A stretch of 64,000 nt of DNA from Cyanobium sp. Cruz CV13-4-11 (GTDB lineage: Bacteria; Cyanobacteriota; Cyanobacteriia; PCC-6307; Cyanobiaceae). This document shows positions 18,234-26,703 of the stretch, in pieces (position 1 is the first letter of the stretch; each line of letters starts with the position of its first letter). Location of the stretch: contig NZ_JAGQCH010000002.1 in NCBI RefSeq assembly GCF_024346055.1, positions 149,381 to 213,380 of the forward strand, in the 5' to 3' direction. Both the position numbers and the translations under genes were made by a program. The notes under the pieces were generated by a model. The model worked only from the letters and a program-made list of their open reading frames with translations, ran no database searches and was not told where the DNA came from.

Positions 18234-18445
18234 CACGCGAGCTCCCCTGGCTGGTGCTGGAGGCGGCCCTGCTGGTGGTGCTGCTGCACGCCAACGCTCC
18301 GGAGGTGTGGTTCTGGTTCGCGGCCCTGCTGGTGCTGCTGCTGTGGCGCTCCTTCGCCTGGCGCCAGCGCCGCTGGCAGCGGCTGCAGGAGCGACAGGGC
18401 GACGCTCAGGAGCCGCCCAGCACCAGCGGCAGCGCCACCGGCTGA
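18230..18445 (+). CDS. Small membrane protein, 71 residues
   Basis: The protein has two closely spaced hydrophobic segments (about residues 5-17 and 24-38) followed by a basic stretch rich in Arg, Gln and Trp. I do not recognise the family. The start ATG overlaps the HlyD stop (ATGA), so it is translationally coupled to the adaptor and may be an accessory inner-membrane subunit, as small proteins are in some other adaptor operons. Its last 40 bases overlap the 3' end of the convergent tolC-like gene, and its Ser/Gly/Thr-rich tail lies in that overlap. Confidence 0.7.
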   Translation: MTRELPWLVLEAALLVVLLHANAPEVWFWFAALLVLLLWRSFAWRQRRWQRLQERQGDAQEPPSTSGSATG

Positions 18446-20085
18446 TCGGGCCGGTCCGGCACCGGCAGCAGTTCACGCAGCAGCTGGGCATAGCTGACAT
18501 TGGCCAGGGTGGTGGATTCGGCCACCCCCTCCATGGCGCCGGTGAGGGTGGCCACGGTGGTGGCCACGTCGCTGTAGTCGGCCAGTCCGAGCTGGTAACG
18601 GGCCCGCACATCCCGGAAGGCCTCCCGGGAGGCGCTGTACGAAGCGCGGGCCGCCACGATCTGGCGCAGGGCGGCCCGATGGTCGTAAAAGGCGGCCTCA
18701 AGGCGCTGGCGGATGGCGTTGCGCTCGCGGGCCAGGCTCTGGTCGGTGCGGGCGGCGGCGGTGCGGCTGGCGGCCACGGCGCCGGCGGTGACGCCACCAT
18801 CGAAGAAGCGCCAATGCAGCTGCAGGCCCGCGGCCCAGTCGGAGCGCTGGTTGAGCAGCTGGGGGATGAGGGCCGAGCTGCAGCAGCCCTCCAGCTCGAT
18901 CACCGGCTGTGTGATCAGCCCCTGGCCGTAGCCACCGGTGGCCACCAGCCGCAGGCTGGGCAGCAGTTCGGCGGCGCGGCGATCGGCCTGGCGCAGCAGG
19001 GCGTCGCGGGCGGCCTGCAGGGCCCGCAGCTGGGGGTTGTCGCGCCAGCCGCGCACGATCGTCTGCTCCAGATCGAGGGGCCAGGGGGGCTGCAGCCGCA
19101 CCGTCTCGCTGGCCCGCAGGCTGATGTCGAAGGGCACGTTGATCAGGTTGCTGAGCTGGCGCTGACGGCTGAGCTGCAGGGCCTCGGCCTGCTCAAGGCG
19201 ATAGAGGCTCTGCTGCAGGGCGGCCTCGGCCCGGAGCCGATCCAGCCGCGGCACCAGACCCGCCTGCTGGAGCGCCGCCACCTGGTCGCGCACCACCGTG
19301 TCGCTGTCGGCAACGGCCCGGCGGATGCGCTGCAGCTGGTCGGCGAGCTGCAGCCCGTAGTAGGCGACGCTCACATCCAGCTGCAGCTGGCGCAACCGGT
19401 CGGCGTAGCGCTGGCGGGAGGCCTTGAGGCCGTCGTCGGCCTCGGCGATGCTGGCGGTGCGGTTAGGGCTGATCAGCTCCCAGCCCAGTTCCATCCGGGC
19501 GGCGGCCGCACCGACGTTGGTCTGCACCACATTCCAGCCCTGGGGCCTGACCAGAAACGGGGAGTCCGCCGGATAGATGCCGTCATTGGCGGCCCAGACC
19601 TGGCTGTAGGAGCGCTGCTGGCGGAAGCCACCGGCCAGGTTGAGGCCCAGCTCCGGCCACCAGCGTCCCCGGGCCGACCCGGCCAGGTCCTGCTGCTCCC
19701 GCACACCGAGAACGGCGGCGGCCAGATCCGGATCGTTGCGCACGGCCACCGCCAGGGCCTCGGCCAGGCTGAGCCGCTGGCGCCGCTCGATGCGCACCGC
19801 CTCGGGCGCCTGGGGCAGGGCCGTCGCGGCAGGGGCCGGCAGGTCGGGCGCCTCTGTCGGGCCGGAGTTGTCTGCCTCCGCCGCACCCGGCAGCAGGCTG
19901 CGGTCGAGCCGTTCGAGATCCTGCTGGAACCCCTGGAGGCTGCGCAGCAGCGCCGGGGAGGGGGGCGGCAGTCGGCGCGGCTGGGGCGCCGGAACGGGGG
20001 TCTGGGCCCGGACCTGGGCCATCGCTGCCAGCACGGCCAGCGCCAGGGCCGGGGCCAGCCAGCGGTGGGCGTGGCGCCGGATCAT
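18406..20085 (-). CDS. tolC: TolC-family outer-membrane efflux protein
   Basis: This 559-residue protein starts with a signal peptide (residues about 1-27, cleavage after AQVRA). A Pro-rich linker leads into two outer-membrane efflux repeats with long coiled-coil helices. Segments such as LSLAEALAVAVRNDPDLAAA and the Ala/Gln/Arg heptads in the second half are typical. It forms the exit duct of type I secretion and efflux systems. The start ATG overlaps the stop of the upstream small membrane protein gene. It faces the HlyD gene across a 40-base 3' overlap, which suggests, but does not prove, that the two products work together. Confidence 0.9.
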   Translation of the reverse strand: MIRRHAHRWLAPALALAVLAAMAQVRAQTPVPAPQPRRLPPPSPALLRSLQGFQQDLERLDRSLLPGAAEADNSGPTEAPDLPAPAATALPQAPEAVRIERRQRLSLAEALAVAVRNDPDLAAAVLGVREQQDLAGSARGRWWPELGLNLAGGFRQQRSYSQVWAANDGIYPADSPFLVRPQGWNVVQTNVGAAAARMELGWELISPNRTASIAEADDGLKASRQRYADRLRQLQLDVSVAYYGLQLADQLQRIRRAVADSDTVVRDQVAALQQAGLVPRLDRLRAEAALQQSLYRLEQAEALQLSRQRQLSNLINVPFDISLRASETVRLQPPWPLDLEQTIVRGWRDNPQLRALQAARDALLRQADRRAAELLPSLRLVATGGYGQGLITQPVIELEGCCSSALIPQLLNQRSDWAAGLQLHWRFFDGGVTAGAVAASRTAAARTDQSLARERNAIRQRLEAAFYDHRAALRQIVAARASYSASREAFRDVRARYQLGLADYSDVATTVATLTGAMEGVAESTTLANVSYAQLLRELLPVPDRPDQPVALPLVLGGS

Positions 20086-20327
20086 GGCTGCCGGGGGCCC
20101 GGGGCTGGCGCCGCGTCCTTGGTGGAGGAGGCCTGCATCAGGTCGTGGAGGCCCAGGCTGGTGCGGGCCAGGCAACCGATCGAGAAGCAGATGGCGGCGC
20201 TGCCGAACAGGCCCAGCTGCGCTTCCCGGGTTTCGCCCTCGAGGCGGGTCATGGCCAGCAGCACCACCCCGGCGGCCAACCAGGGCAGGGTGACAACCAT
20301 CCCAAGCTGGGAACGGGTCATCGCCAT
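20082..20327 (-). CDS. Small membrane protein with GLFGSAAICFSIGC motif
   Basis: The 81-residue protein has two hydrophobic helices (about residues 8-24 and 38-54). Its second helix contains the block GLFGSAAICFSIGC, nearly identical to a block in the gene just upstream, so the two are tandem paralogs. It overlaps the upstream stop by one base and the tolC start by four bases, so all three genes form one operon. I do not recognise the family; ATG 20321 is an alternative start. Confidence 0.68.
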   Translation of the reverse strand: MAMTRSQLGMVVTLPWLAAGVVLLAMTRLEGETREAQLGLFGSAAICFSIGCLARTSLGLHDLMQASSTKDAAPAPGPRQP

Positions 20328-20599
20328 CAACGCAGACCCAGCTCCTGGCGCAGCTGCAACTCCAGCTGGCGCACGGCGTTGAAACGCGCCATGGCCCACG
20401 AGAGCTTGCAGACACAGCCGATCGAGAAGCAGATCGCCGCGTTGCCGAACAGGCCCCAGGCGTGGCTGTGCAGGTTGAAATCCTCGGCCAGCAAGAGCCG
20501 CAGCGCCAGGATCACCAGCAGGCTGGCCACCACCCAGGGGCCGTACACCCAGCCGACGAAGAACTGATCAACGAACAGCCGTCGCGGCGGCGGAGCCAT
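20327..20599 (-). CDS. Small membrane protein with GLFGNAAICFSIGC motif
   Basis: The 90-residue protein has two predicted helices (about 14-37 and 48-64) joined by a short loop that contains NLHSHAW. The second helix carries GLFGNAAICFSIGC, shared with the next gene, including the two cysteines. A Gln/Leu/Arg-rich amphipathic C-terminus follows. It is the first gene of the three-gene unit that ends with tolC. Function is unknown; conservation of the helix between the paralogs suggests a specific contact, perhaps with each other. Confidence 0.68.
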   Translation of the reverse strand: MAPPPRRLFVDQFFVGWVYGPWVVASLLVILALRLLLAEDFNLHSHAWGLFGNAAICFSIGCVCKLSWAMARFNAVRQLELQLRQELGLR

Positions 20600-20679
20600 G
20601 ACACCGGTAGCCAGGATGCCAAGTCTGCCTGCGGCCCCCGGCGATACAAGCTGCCACAGCCGCAGGTCTAGCTGGCCCC

Positions 20680-21630
20680 TCAGGAGCTGCGCCGCCTGAT
20701 GGCCAGCAGCAGCTTCTCAAACACCTCCGGCAAGGGGGCCTCGCACACCAGCCGCTCGCCACTGATCGGGTGGTCGAGGGCCAGCCGCACCGCGTGCAGG
20801 GCCTGGCCGCCCAGGGCCACCGGAAGCTTGCGGCAGCGGCCGTAGGTGGCATCCCCCACGATCGGATGGCCGGTGTGGGCGCAGTGCACCCGGATCTGGT
20901 GGGTGCGGCCCGTGTCGAGCTTGAAGCGCAGCAGGGCGTAATCGCCCAGGGGTTCGACCAGGCGCCAGTGGGTGCAGGCATGGCGGCCGGTGCTGTCGGA
21001 GACCACGGCGTACTTCTTGCGATCGACCGGATGGCGGCCGATGGCCGCCACGATCGTGCCGCTGTCGGCCGCTGGCTGGCCATGCACCACCGCCAGGTAC
21101 TCCCGCGAGGCGATGCGCTTCTGGATCTGCACCTGCAGCTTCACCAGCGCCTCCTGGCTCTTGGCCACCACGATGCAACCGGTGGTGTCCTTGTCGAGGC
21201 GGTGCACGATGCCGGGCCGCATCTCACCGCCGATGCCGGGCAGGTCGGGGCAATGGTGCAGCAGGGCGTTCACCAGGGTGCCGTCCTTGTTGCCGGGGGC
21301 CGGGTGCACCGTGAGCCCGGCGGGCTTGTTGAGCACGATCAGGTGCTCGTCTTCGTAGAGCACATCCAACGGGATGTCCTGGGGCACCAAGTAGGGCAGG
21401 GGCTCCGGCGGCGGCATCCACAGTTCGACGGTGTCGTCGGTGCGCAGGGGCGTCTTGGCCCGGCCCGTGACGCCGTTCACCCGCACGTAGCCCGCCTCAA
21501 TGAACTTCTGGATGCGGGCCCGGCTCTGCTCGGGCCGCTGGGACACCAGCCAGCGGTCGAGCCGCATCGGCAGCGGCTTCAGGTAGTGGAGCTTCAGCAG
21601 CTCCCCTTCACCTTCGCCGAAGCGGGCCAT
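20680..21630 (-). CDS. rluD: 23S rRNA pseudouridine synthase RluD
   Basis: The 316-residue enzyme converts uridines of helix 69 of 23S rRNA to pseudouridine. An S4 RNA-binding domain spans about residues 23-70 (LDRWLVSQRPEQSRARIQ), followed by the RluA-type catalytic domain. The catalytic aspartate is D146 in HRLDKDTTG, and the RTHQIRVH and GDATYG motifs follow. The start overlaps the rbgA stop by one base, placing two ribosome-biogenesis genes in one unit. Related RluC/RluA specificity is possible, but the length and S4 domain favour RluD. Confidence 0.93.
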   Translation of the reverse strand: MARFGEGEGELLKLHYLKPLPMRLDRWLVSQRPEQSRARIQKFIEAGYVRVNGVTGRAKTPLRTDDTVELWMPPPEPLPYLVPQDIPLDVLYEDEHLIVLNKPAGLTVHPAPGNKDGTLVNALLHHCPDLPGIGGEMRPGIVHRLDKDTTGCIVVAKSQEALVKLQVQIQKRIASREYLAVVHGQPAADSGTIVAAIGRHPVDRKKYAVVSDSTGRHACTHWRLVEPLGDYALLRFKLDTGRTHQIRVHCAHTGHPIVGDATYGRCRKLPVALGGQALHAVRLALDHPISGERLVCEAPLPEVFEKLLLAIRRRSS

Positions 21631-22547
21631 CAGCTGGGGGGCGCCGCCTGGGGAGGCAACTCCAGGGAGATCGGCCCCAGCAGCGAGCGGCGGAAATCAT
21701 CCAGCAGGCGCTGGGCCATGCGGGCCGTGTCGCCGCTGGTGTGGCGGGCCGCACTCGCTGTCAGCCAGGCGGCGGGGTCCGAAACCCCGGGGGAGATCGC
21801 CACCCCATAACGCCGCTCCAGCAGCCCGGGGGCCACCCCGGCGGCTGCCACCGACTCCAGCTGGGGCAGTAGCCGCAGAAAGGCCAGGGCCACGGCCTCG
21901 CCGTCGTAGGAGGCCTGGCCGATGTCGTCACAGAGGGCCAAGCGCAACCCGGCCAGCTGGTCATCGAGACGCGGGGGCAAGACGCCGGGGGCATCGAGCA
22001 GATCCAGGTCCTGGCCCAGCCGCACCCAGCGCAGGCTGCGGGTAACGCCGGCCCGGCGGGCGCTCTCCACCACCTTCTGGCGCACCAGCCGGTTGATCAG
22101 CGCCGACTTGCCGACGTTGGGGAAGCCCAGCATCAGGGCCCGCACGGGGCGCGGCTTCATGCCGCGGCCGGCCCGGCGGGCGTTGAGCGACTCCCCGGCC
22201 CGGATCGCCGCCTGCTGCAATTGCTTGACGCCGGTGCCCACCTTGGCGTCGCACCACCACGGCACCTCCCCCCGCTCGCGGAACCAGCCGTCCCAGGCCA
22301 GGCGGGCCGCGGCGCTGACCATGTCGCGGCGGTTGATCACCAGCAGATGCTGCTTGCCCCGGATCCAGCGCTGCAGGCGCGGGTGCCCGGTGGCCAGGGG
22401 GATACGGGCATCACGCACCTCGATCACCAGATCCACCTTCTCCAGGTTGGCGCTGAGGGCCTTCTCCGCCTTGGCGATGTGGCCGGGATACCACTGGATC
22501 GGTGGGGCGGCCGTGCTGAGGCGGACTGTGTCGCCGACGTCCGGCAT
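21630..22547 (-). CDS. rbgA: Ribosome biogenesis GTPase RbgA/YlqF
   Basis: This circularly permuted GTPase acts late in 50S subunit assembly. In the 305-residue protein the motif order is permuted, as expected: the G4 element comes first (INRRD instead of the usual NKxD), then G1 GFPNVGKS and G3 DAPG. The N-terminus has the family hallmark QWYPGHIAKAEKAL, and a C-terminal helical RNA-binding domain follows. One-base overlaps with both rluD and the universal stress gene indicate a tight operon. The Arg in the G4 element is a modest deviation worth noting. Confidence 0.92.
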   Translation of the reverse strand: MPDVGDTVRLSTAAPPIQWYPGHIAKAEKALSANLEKVDLVIEVRDARIPLATGHPRLQRWIRGKQHLLVINRRDMVSAAARLAWDGWFRERGEVPWWCDAKVGTGVKQLQQAAIRAGESLNARRAGRGMKPRPVRALMLGFPNVGKSALINRLVRQKVVESARRAGVTRSLRWVRLGQDLDLLDAPGVLPPRLDDQLAGLRLALCDDIGQASYDGEAVALAFLRLLPQLESVAAAGVAPGLLERRYGVAISPGVSDPAAWLTASAARHTSGDTARMAQRLLDDFRRSLLGPISLELPPQAAPPS

Positions 22548-22930
22548 CAGGGCACCACCAGCACCGGACAGGGCGCCAGCTGCAGCACCCGGGCGGCGGT
22601 GCTCTGGTGGTCGCCCTCCAGGGTGATGCCCCGGGTGCCCATGACGATCACGTCGGCATTGATTTCATCGGCCACGTCACCGATCACGAAGGCCGGCTTT
22701 CCCTCCCGCTCCAGCACCTCGCAGGCCACACCGGCCTGGGTGAAGCTGGCCCGGGCCTGCTCCAGCAGCCGGGCCACATCGGCTGGATCGTGCATCACCC
22801 CTTCTTCGGCCTCCACCACCGAGAGGAGCACGATGCGACTGCCATGGCGCTGGGCGAGCTGCAGCGCCACGGCCGCCGTTTCCATCGTCTGGCGGCTCTG
22901 GTCGATGGGGAACAGGACGGTGTCGAACAT
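22547..22930 (-). CDS. Universal stress protein (UspA family)
   Basis: The 127-residue protein is a single Usp domain. It starts with the beta strand [11 protein letters not shown] and ends with the ATP-binding loop [21 protein letters not shown], which carries the Gly-x2-Gly-x9-Gly-Ser/Thr-like pattern in variant form, before CPVLVVP. Such proteins bind ATP or AMP and support survival under stress. It heads the usp-rbgA-rluD unit and is divergent from pgk across about 140 bases. Confidence 0.88.
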   Translation of the reverse strand: MFDTVLFPIDQSRQTMETAAVALQLAQRHGSRIVLLSVVEAEEGVMHDPADVARLLEQARASFTQAGVACEVLEREGKPAFVIGDVADEINADVIVMGTRGITLEGDHQSTAARVLQLAPCPVLVVP

Positions 22931-23070
22931 GGCAGAAGGCCCAGCTTCCTTGTCCTAGCGCCGACCGTTGCGGCCGCCCGGGATGGGAGGTGGGAAGAAC
23001 CGAATCGTGCCGGTGGCAAGGCGGGAGGGGCCGGGGGCTAATCTCCGTGCGCCTTCCCTTACACGTAACC

Positions 23071-24276
23071 ATGGCGAAGCGATCCCTCTCCAGTCTCAAC
23101 GCCGATGATCTCCGCGGCAAGCGGGTTCTGGTCAGGGTCGACTTCAACGTGCCCCTCGACGACGCCGGCGCCATCACGGACGACACCCGCATCCGGGCCG
23201 CCCTGCCCACCGTGCGCCACCTCATCGACCACGGCGCCCGGGTGCTGCTGGCCGCCCACTTCGGCCGGCCCAAGGGCCAGGTGAATGAGGCCATGCGCCT
23301 CACACCGGTGGCGGCCCGCCTCAGCGAGCTGCTGGGCAAACCCGTGACCAAGACCGACAGCTGCATCGGCCCCGACGCCGAGGCCAAGGTGGCCGCCATG
23401 GCCGATGGCGATGTGGTGCTGCTCGAGAACGTGCGCTTCTTCGCTGAGGAAGAGAAGAACGACGCCGGCTTCGCCGAAAAGCTGGCCGACCTGGCCGATG
23501 TTTATGTGAACGACGCCTTCGGCGCCGCTCACCGGGCCCACGCCTCCACAGAGGGCGTCACCAAGTATCTGAGCCCCAGCGTGGCCGGTTTCCTGATGGA
23601 GAAGGAGCTGCAGTACCTGCAGGGGGCGATTGATGAGCCCAAGCGTCCCCTGGCCGCCATCGTCGGTGGCTCCAAGGTGAGCAGCAAGATCGGCGTGCTC
23701 GAGTCGCTGATCGACAAGTGCGACAAGGTGCTGATCGGCGGCGGCATGATCTTCACCTTCTATAAAGCGCGCGGCCTGGCGGTGGGCAAGTCCCTGGTGG
23801 AGGAGGACAAGCTGGAACTGGCCAAGGAACTCGAAGCCAAGGCGGCCGCCAAGGGCGTCCAGCTGCTGCTGCCCACCGATGTGGTGCTGGCCGACAACTT
23901 CGCCCCCGACGCCAACAGCCAGACCACGGCGATCGACGCCATCCCCGACGGCTGGATGGGCCTGGACATCGGCCCCGATTCGGTCAAGGCCTTCCAGGCT
24001 GCCCTGGCCGACTGTCAGACCGTGATCTGGAACGGCCCCATGGGCGTGTTCGAGTTCGACGCCTTCGCCGCCGGCACCAACGCCATCGCCCACACCCTGG
24101 CCGAGCTCAGCGCCAAGGGCTGCTGCACGATCATCGGCGGCGGTGACTCCGTGGCCGCCGTGGAGAAGGTGGGTGTGGCCGACAGGATGAGCCACATCTC
24201 CACCGGCGGCGGCGCCAGCCTGGAGCTCCTGGAAGGCAAGGTGCTGCCGGGCGTGGCCGCCCTCGACGAGGCCTGA
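23071..24276 (+). CDS. pgk: Phosphoglycerate kinase
   Basis: This enzyme interconverts 1,3-bisphosphoglycerate and 3-phosphoglycerate, with ADP/ATP, in glycolysis and the Calvin cycle. The 401-residue length is normal. The signature RVDFNVPLD is near residue 23, AHFGRPKG near residue 64, ENVRFF near residue 119, [12 protein letters not shown] near residue 205 and the nucleotide-binding [13 protein letters not shown] near the C-terminus. The ATG at 23071 is chosen because it precedes the conserved N-terminal [24 protein letters not shown] hexamer at about 23039-23044 could be its -10 box. Confidence 0.97.
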   Translation: MAKRSLSSLNADDLRGKRVLVRVDFNVPLDDAGAITDDTRIRAALPTVRHLIDHGARVLLAAHFGRPKGQVNEAMRLTPVAARLSELLGKPVTKTDSCIGPDAEAKVAAMADGDVVLLENVRFFAEEEKNDAGFAEKLADLADVYVNDAFGAAHRAHASTEGVTKYLSPSVAGFLMEKELQYLQGAIDEPKRPLAAIVGGSKVSSKIGVLESLIDKCDKVLIGGGMIFTFYKARGLAVGKSLVEEDKLELAKELEAKAAAKGVQLLLPTDVVLADNFAPDANSQTTAIDAIPDGWMGLDIGPDSVKAFQAALADCQTVIWNGPMGVFEFDAFAAGTNAIAHTLAELSAKGCCTIIGGGDSVAAVEKVGVADRMSHISTGGGASLELLEGKVLPGVAALDEA

Positions 24277-24307
24277 GGCGGGCGCCCCCCTGGGGTTGGC
24301 GACGGGC

Positions 24308-24700
24308 CTAGATCGTCGCCTTCGCTGCCCTGGCGGAGGAGCCCGTCCTGTCCTGACGTGGGGGCAGGCCGAAGCGGGCCCTGAGGGCCTGGGCCTCGGA
24401 TCGGATCTCGGCCTGGAACCGCTCTCGGGCCTGCTTCTCCTGCCGCTCACAGGTCTGGAAGGCCTCCCAGGTGCTGGCAGCCGCAATGCAGCGATCGGCC
24501 TCCTGAAGGATGGCGATACGGGCCGCGTGGCTGCGGCGCTCCAGGTCGCGACGCGCCTGGAACATCTCCTGGCGCTGCTCTAGACGGAAGCGTCGCAGGC
24601 CCTCCCCGGGAGCCTGGCTCTGGGCCAGGACCGAAGCAGGCAGGGCGACCAGGACCAGCGGCAGCAACACCTCGGACAGGCCGCGATGGCGTGGCTTCAT
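24308..24700 (-). CDS. Secreted small helical protein (paralog A)
   Basis: The 130-residue protein has a signal peptide (about residues 1-24, ending VLAQS) and a charged, Arg/Gln/Glu-rich helical body. The central block [20 protein letters not shown] and a second cysteine 17 residues on match the neighbouring gene, so the two are tandem paralogs. The two cysteines may form a disulfide in the periplasm. Size, charge and position beside a two-component system recall CpxP/Spy-type periplasmic proteins, but no LTxxQ motif is visible and no family is assigned. It converges on pgk. Confidence 0.72.
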   Translation of the reverse strand: MKPRHRGLSEVLLPLVLVALPASVLAQSQAPGEGLRRFRLEQRQEMFQARRDLERRSHAARIAILQEADRCIAAASTWEAFQTCERQEKQARERFQAEIRSEAQALRARFGLPPRQDRTGSSARAAKATI

Positions 24701-24793
24701 GACGGCGGCGGAATGGTTTGGGACAAGCTTGGGATGAAAACCTGTCCCAACGGCAACCGGCCAAGCCGAAGCCATGACCGGATGTGACCGGCC

Positions 24794-25228
24794 TCAGAGA
24801 GTCCCGGGGTTGCCGGGGCGGCCCTCACCCCATTTCCCTTTGCGGTCACCCTTGCTCCATTGGGGCAGGGGAATGCCGTTGCGCTCCAGCAGTGCTTTCA
24901 TGGCGGCCCGATGCTGCTCACGCTGGCGCTGGGTGGCGTCACGCTGGGCTTTCATGCAGGCCCACAGGGCATCGCTGCTGCCCGCGGCGGACAGGCAGCG
25001 CTCGCCGCTCTGCAGGATGGCGATGCGGGCCTGGTGATCACTGATCGCCAGGCGCTTCTGCTCGGGAAAGATCTTCTGCATCTGGGCAGGCGTGGGCCGT
25101 CCAGCCTCGGAGGGGCCGCTCTGGGCCAGGGCGACACCGGTGGAGCCGATGACCGCGGCCAGGACGGCAATCCGCAGGGGTTGAAGCAGGTGGGAGGGCA
25201 TGGGAGGAATTGTCTTGAACATTTCCAT
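24794..25228 (-). CDS. Secreted small helical protein (paralog B)
   Basis: The 144-residue protein begins with a signal peptide (cleavage near VALAQS, residue about 36) followed by a helical, charged body. HQARIAILQSGERCLSAAGS and a cysteine 14 residues later (WACMKAQRD) align with the gene at 24308-24700. The C-terminus is Lys/Gly-rich. ATG 25228 or 25222 may be the start. It lies 71 bases downstream of the histidine kinase stop, on the same strand. The role is unknown; a periplasmic partner of the sensor is one possibility. Confidence 0.72.
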   Translation of the reverse strand: MEMFKTIPPMPSHLLQPLRIAVLAAVIGSTGVALAQSGPSEAGRPTPAQMQKIFPEQKRLAISDHQARIAILQSGERCLSAAGSSDALWACMKAQRDATQRQREQHRAAMKALLERNGIPLPQWSKGDRKGKWGEGRPGNPGTL

Positions 25229-25299
25229 CGTGACCGGCAGGTGTGACGGCAATCGGACTGGCTGAGGTCCAGCTGTGACCGGATGCGACTGATGGCATC

Positions 25300-26703
25300 T
25301 CACTCGCCCGGCAGGGGCCAGGCCCTCAGGGCCACGGCGAAACGTCCCAGCGGCGGCTCGGCGCTGGCTGGCGCCTCCAGGCGGCGCAGATCACCGCCAT
25401 GGTCGCGGGCCACCTTGGCGGCGATGGCCAGGCCCAGGCCGCAGTGCCCCTCACCGCCGCGGGCCTGGTCGAGCCGCTGGAAGGGGGTCATGGCCTTCTG
25501 CCACTGCGCCGGGGCGATGCCCTCGCCAGAGTCCCAGACCTGGATCTCGAAGCCGCTCTCCACGGGTCCGTCCTCGCCGTTGGCAGACGCCGCCCCGTCC
25601 GCCGGGCCCAGGGGCCGCAGCACCAGCCGCAGGGGCGGCCGGCCATAGGTGAGGGCGTTATCGAGCAGGTTGCCCACCGCCCGCGCCAGCGCGATCGGCC
25701 GCACCCGCCGCACCAGGGGCTCCAGATCCAGCTCCAGGGGCACCTCGCCCACCGATGCCGCCGACTCCGCCACCAGGGCATCGAGCGGCACCAGCACGGG
25801 ACTTTCCCCGGCTTCGGCCCCGGCGAAGATCATGAACTGGCGGATGATCCGCTCGATCGAGCGGATGTCGGCCTGGGCCCGCTCCAGCGCCTGGGGCGCC
25901 ATCGGCCCCTCAGCGGCGAGGGCCAGGCGCAGGCGCAGCCGGGTCAGGGGGCTGCGCAGGTCGTGGGCGATGCCCGCCAGCATCGTGGTGCGCTCCCGGC
26001 CGGAGTCCTCCAGCCGCAGCAGCATGGCGTTGAAGCGGGCCATCAGCTGCCGCACCGCCGGGGCGCCCTGGTCCGGCAGGGCCTCGGGCAGGGCTTCGAG
26101 GCCCACGTCGGCCAGGGCCACCTGCAGGCGGGTCAGGGGGCGCTGGATCTCCAGCGTCAGGAACAGCAGCAGGGCCCCGAGCGCCCCCAGGCCGATGGAC
26201 AGGGAGAGCAGCAACGGATCGGGCGGCCAACCGCGCGGTGAGGGCAGGGAGACGAACAGCCACACCGGCTCGAGCGGTGAGGCCATTTCCACCCATACCC
26301 CCCGCCGGGGGGAGAAGGCGGGCTGCACCGCCGGACAACGGCCCAGCCGGCGGCACAGCTCCGCCTGCAACCGCTGGGTCTGCCAGCGCAACCGCCGATC
26401 CCCCCGGCCCACCCTGGCCGGTGTCGCCGCCGATTCCGGCCGGCGACCCACCACCAGTTGCATGCCGCTGATCTGGCCGAGCACCTCCGGGCTGAAGCGC
26501 TCCAGGGCCACCTCCCCCAGCACCAGGTTCGACGCCACCTCCGAGCCCGTCTGGATCAGCTGCTGCTGGGCCAGGCGGCGGCCCAGCAGCAGCTGCAGCA
26601 GCAGCAGGCTGAGGGCGGCCGCACCGGTGCCCGCCAGCAGGTACGCCAGCGTGCGCCCCAGGGACGGCCGCCAGGGGCGCTCAGGACTGGCGGGGCTTGC
26701 CAT
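25300..26703 (-). CDS. Sensor histidine kinase, EnvZ-like
   Basis: The 467-residue kinase has two membrane helices (about residues 17-41 and 155-180) enclosing a periplasmic sensor region of about 110 residues, then HAMP, HisKA and HATPase domains. The phospho-acceptor is H247 in GIAHDLRSPLTRLRLRL, which strongly resembles the EnvZ H-box. The N box is NLLDNALTYG, G1 is WDSGEGIA and G2 is GHCGLGLAIA. The start at ATG 26703 overlaps the response-regulator stop by 23 bases. The signal is unknown; the neighbouring secreted proteins suggest envelope sensing. Confidence 0.92.
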   Translation of the reverse strand: MASPASPERPWRPSLGRTLAYLLAGTGAAALSLLLLQLLLGRRLAQQQLIQTGSEVASNLVLGEVALERFSPEVLGQISGMQLVVGRRPESAATPARVGRGDRRLRWQTQRLQAELCRRLGRCPAVQPAFSPRRGVWVEMASPLEPVWLFVSLPSPRGWPPDPLLLSLSIGLGALGALLLFLTLEIQRPLTRLQVALADVGLEALPEALPDQGAPAVRQLMARFNAMLLRLEDSGRERTTMLAGIAHDLRSPLTRLRLRLALAAEGPMAPQALERAQADIRSIERIIRQFMIFAGAEAGESPVLVPLDALVAESAASVGEVPLELDLEPLVRRVRPIALARAVGNLLDNALTYGRPPLRLVLRPLGPADGAASANGEDGPVESGFEIQVWDSGEGIAPAQWQKAMTPFQRLDQARGGEGHCGLGLAIAAKVARDHGGDLRRLEAPASAEPPLGRFAVALRAWPLPGE

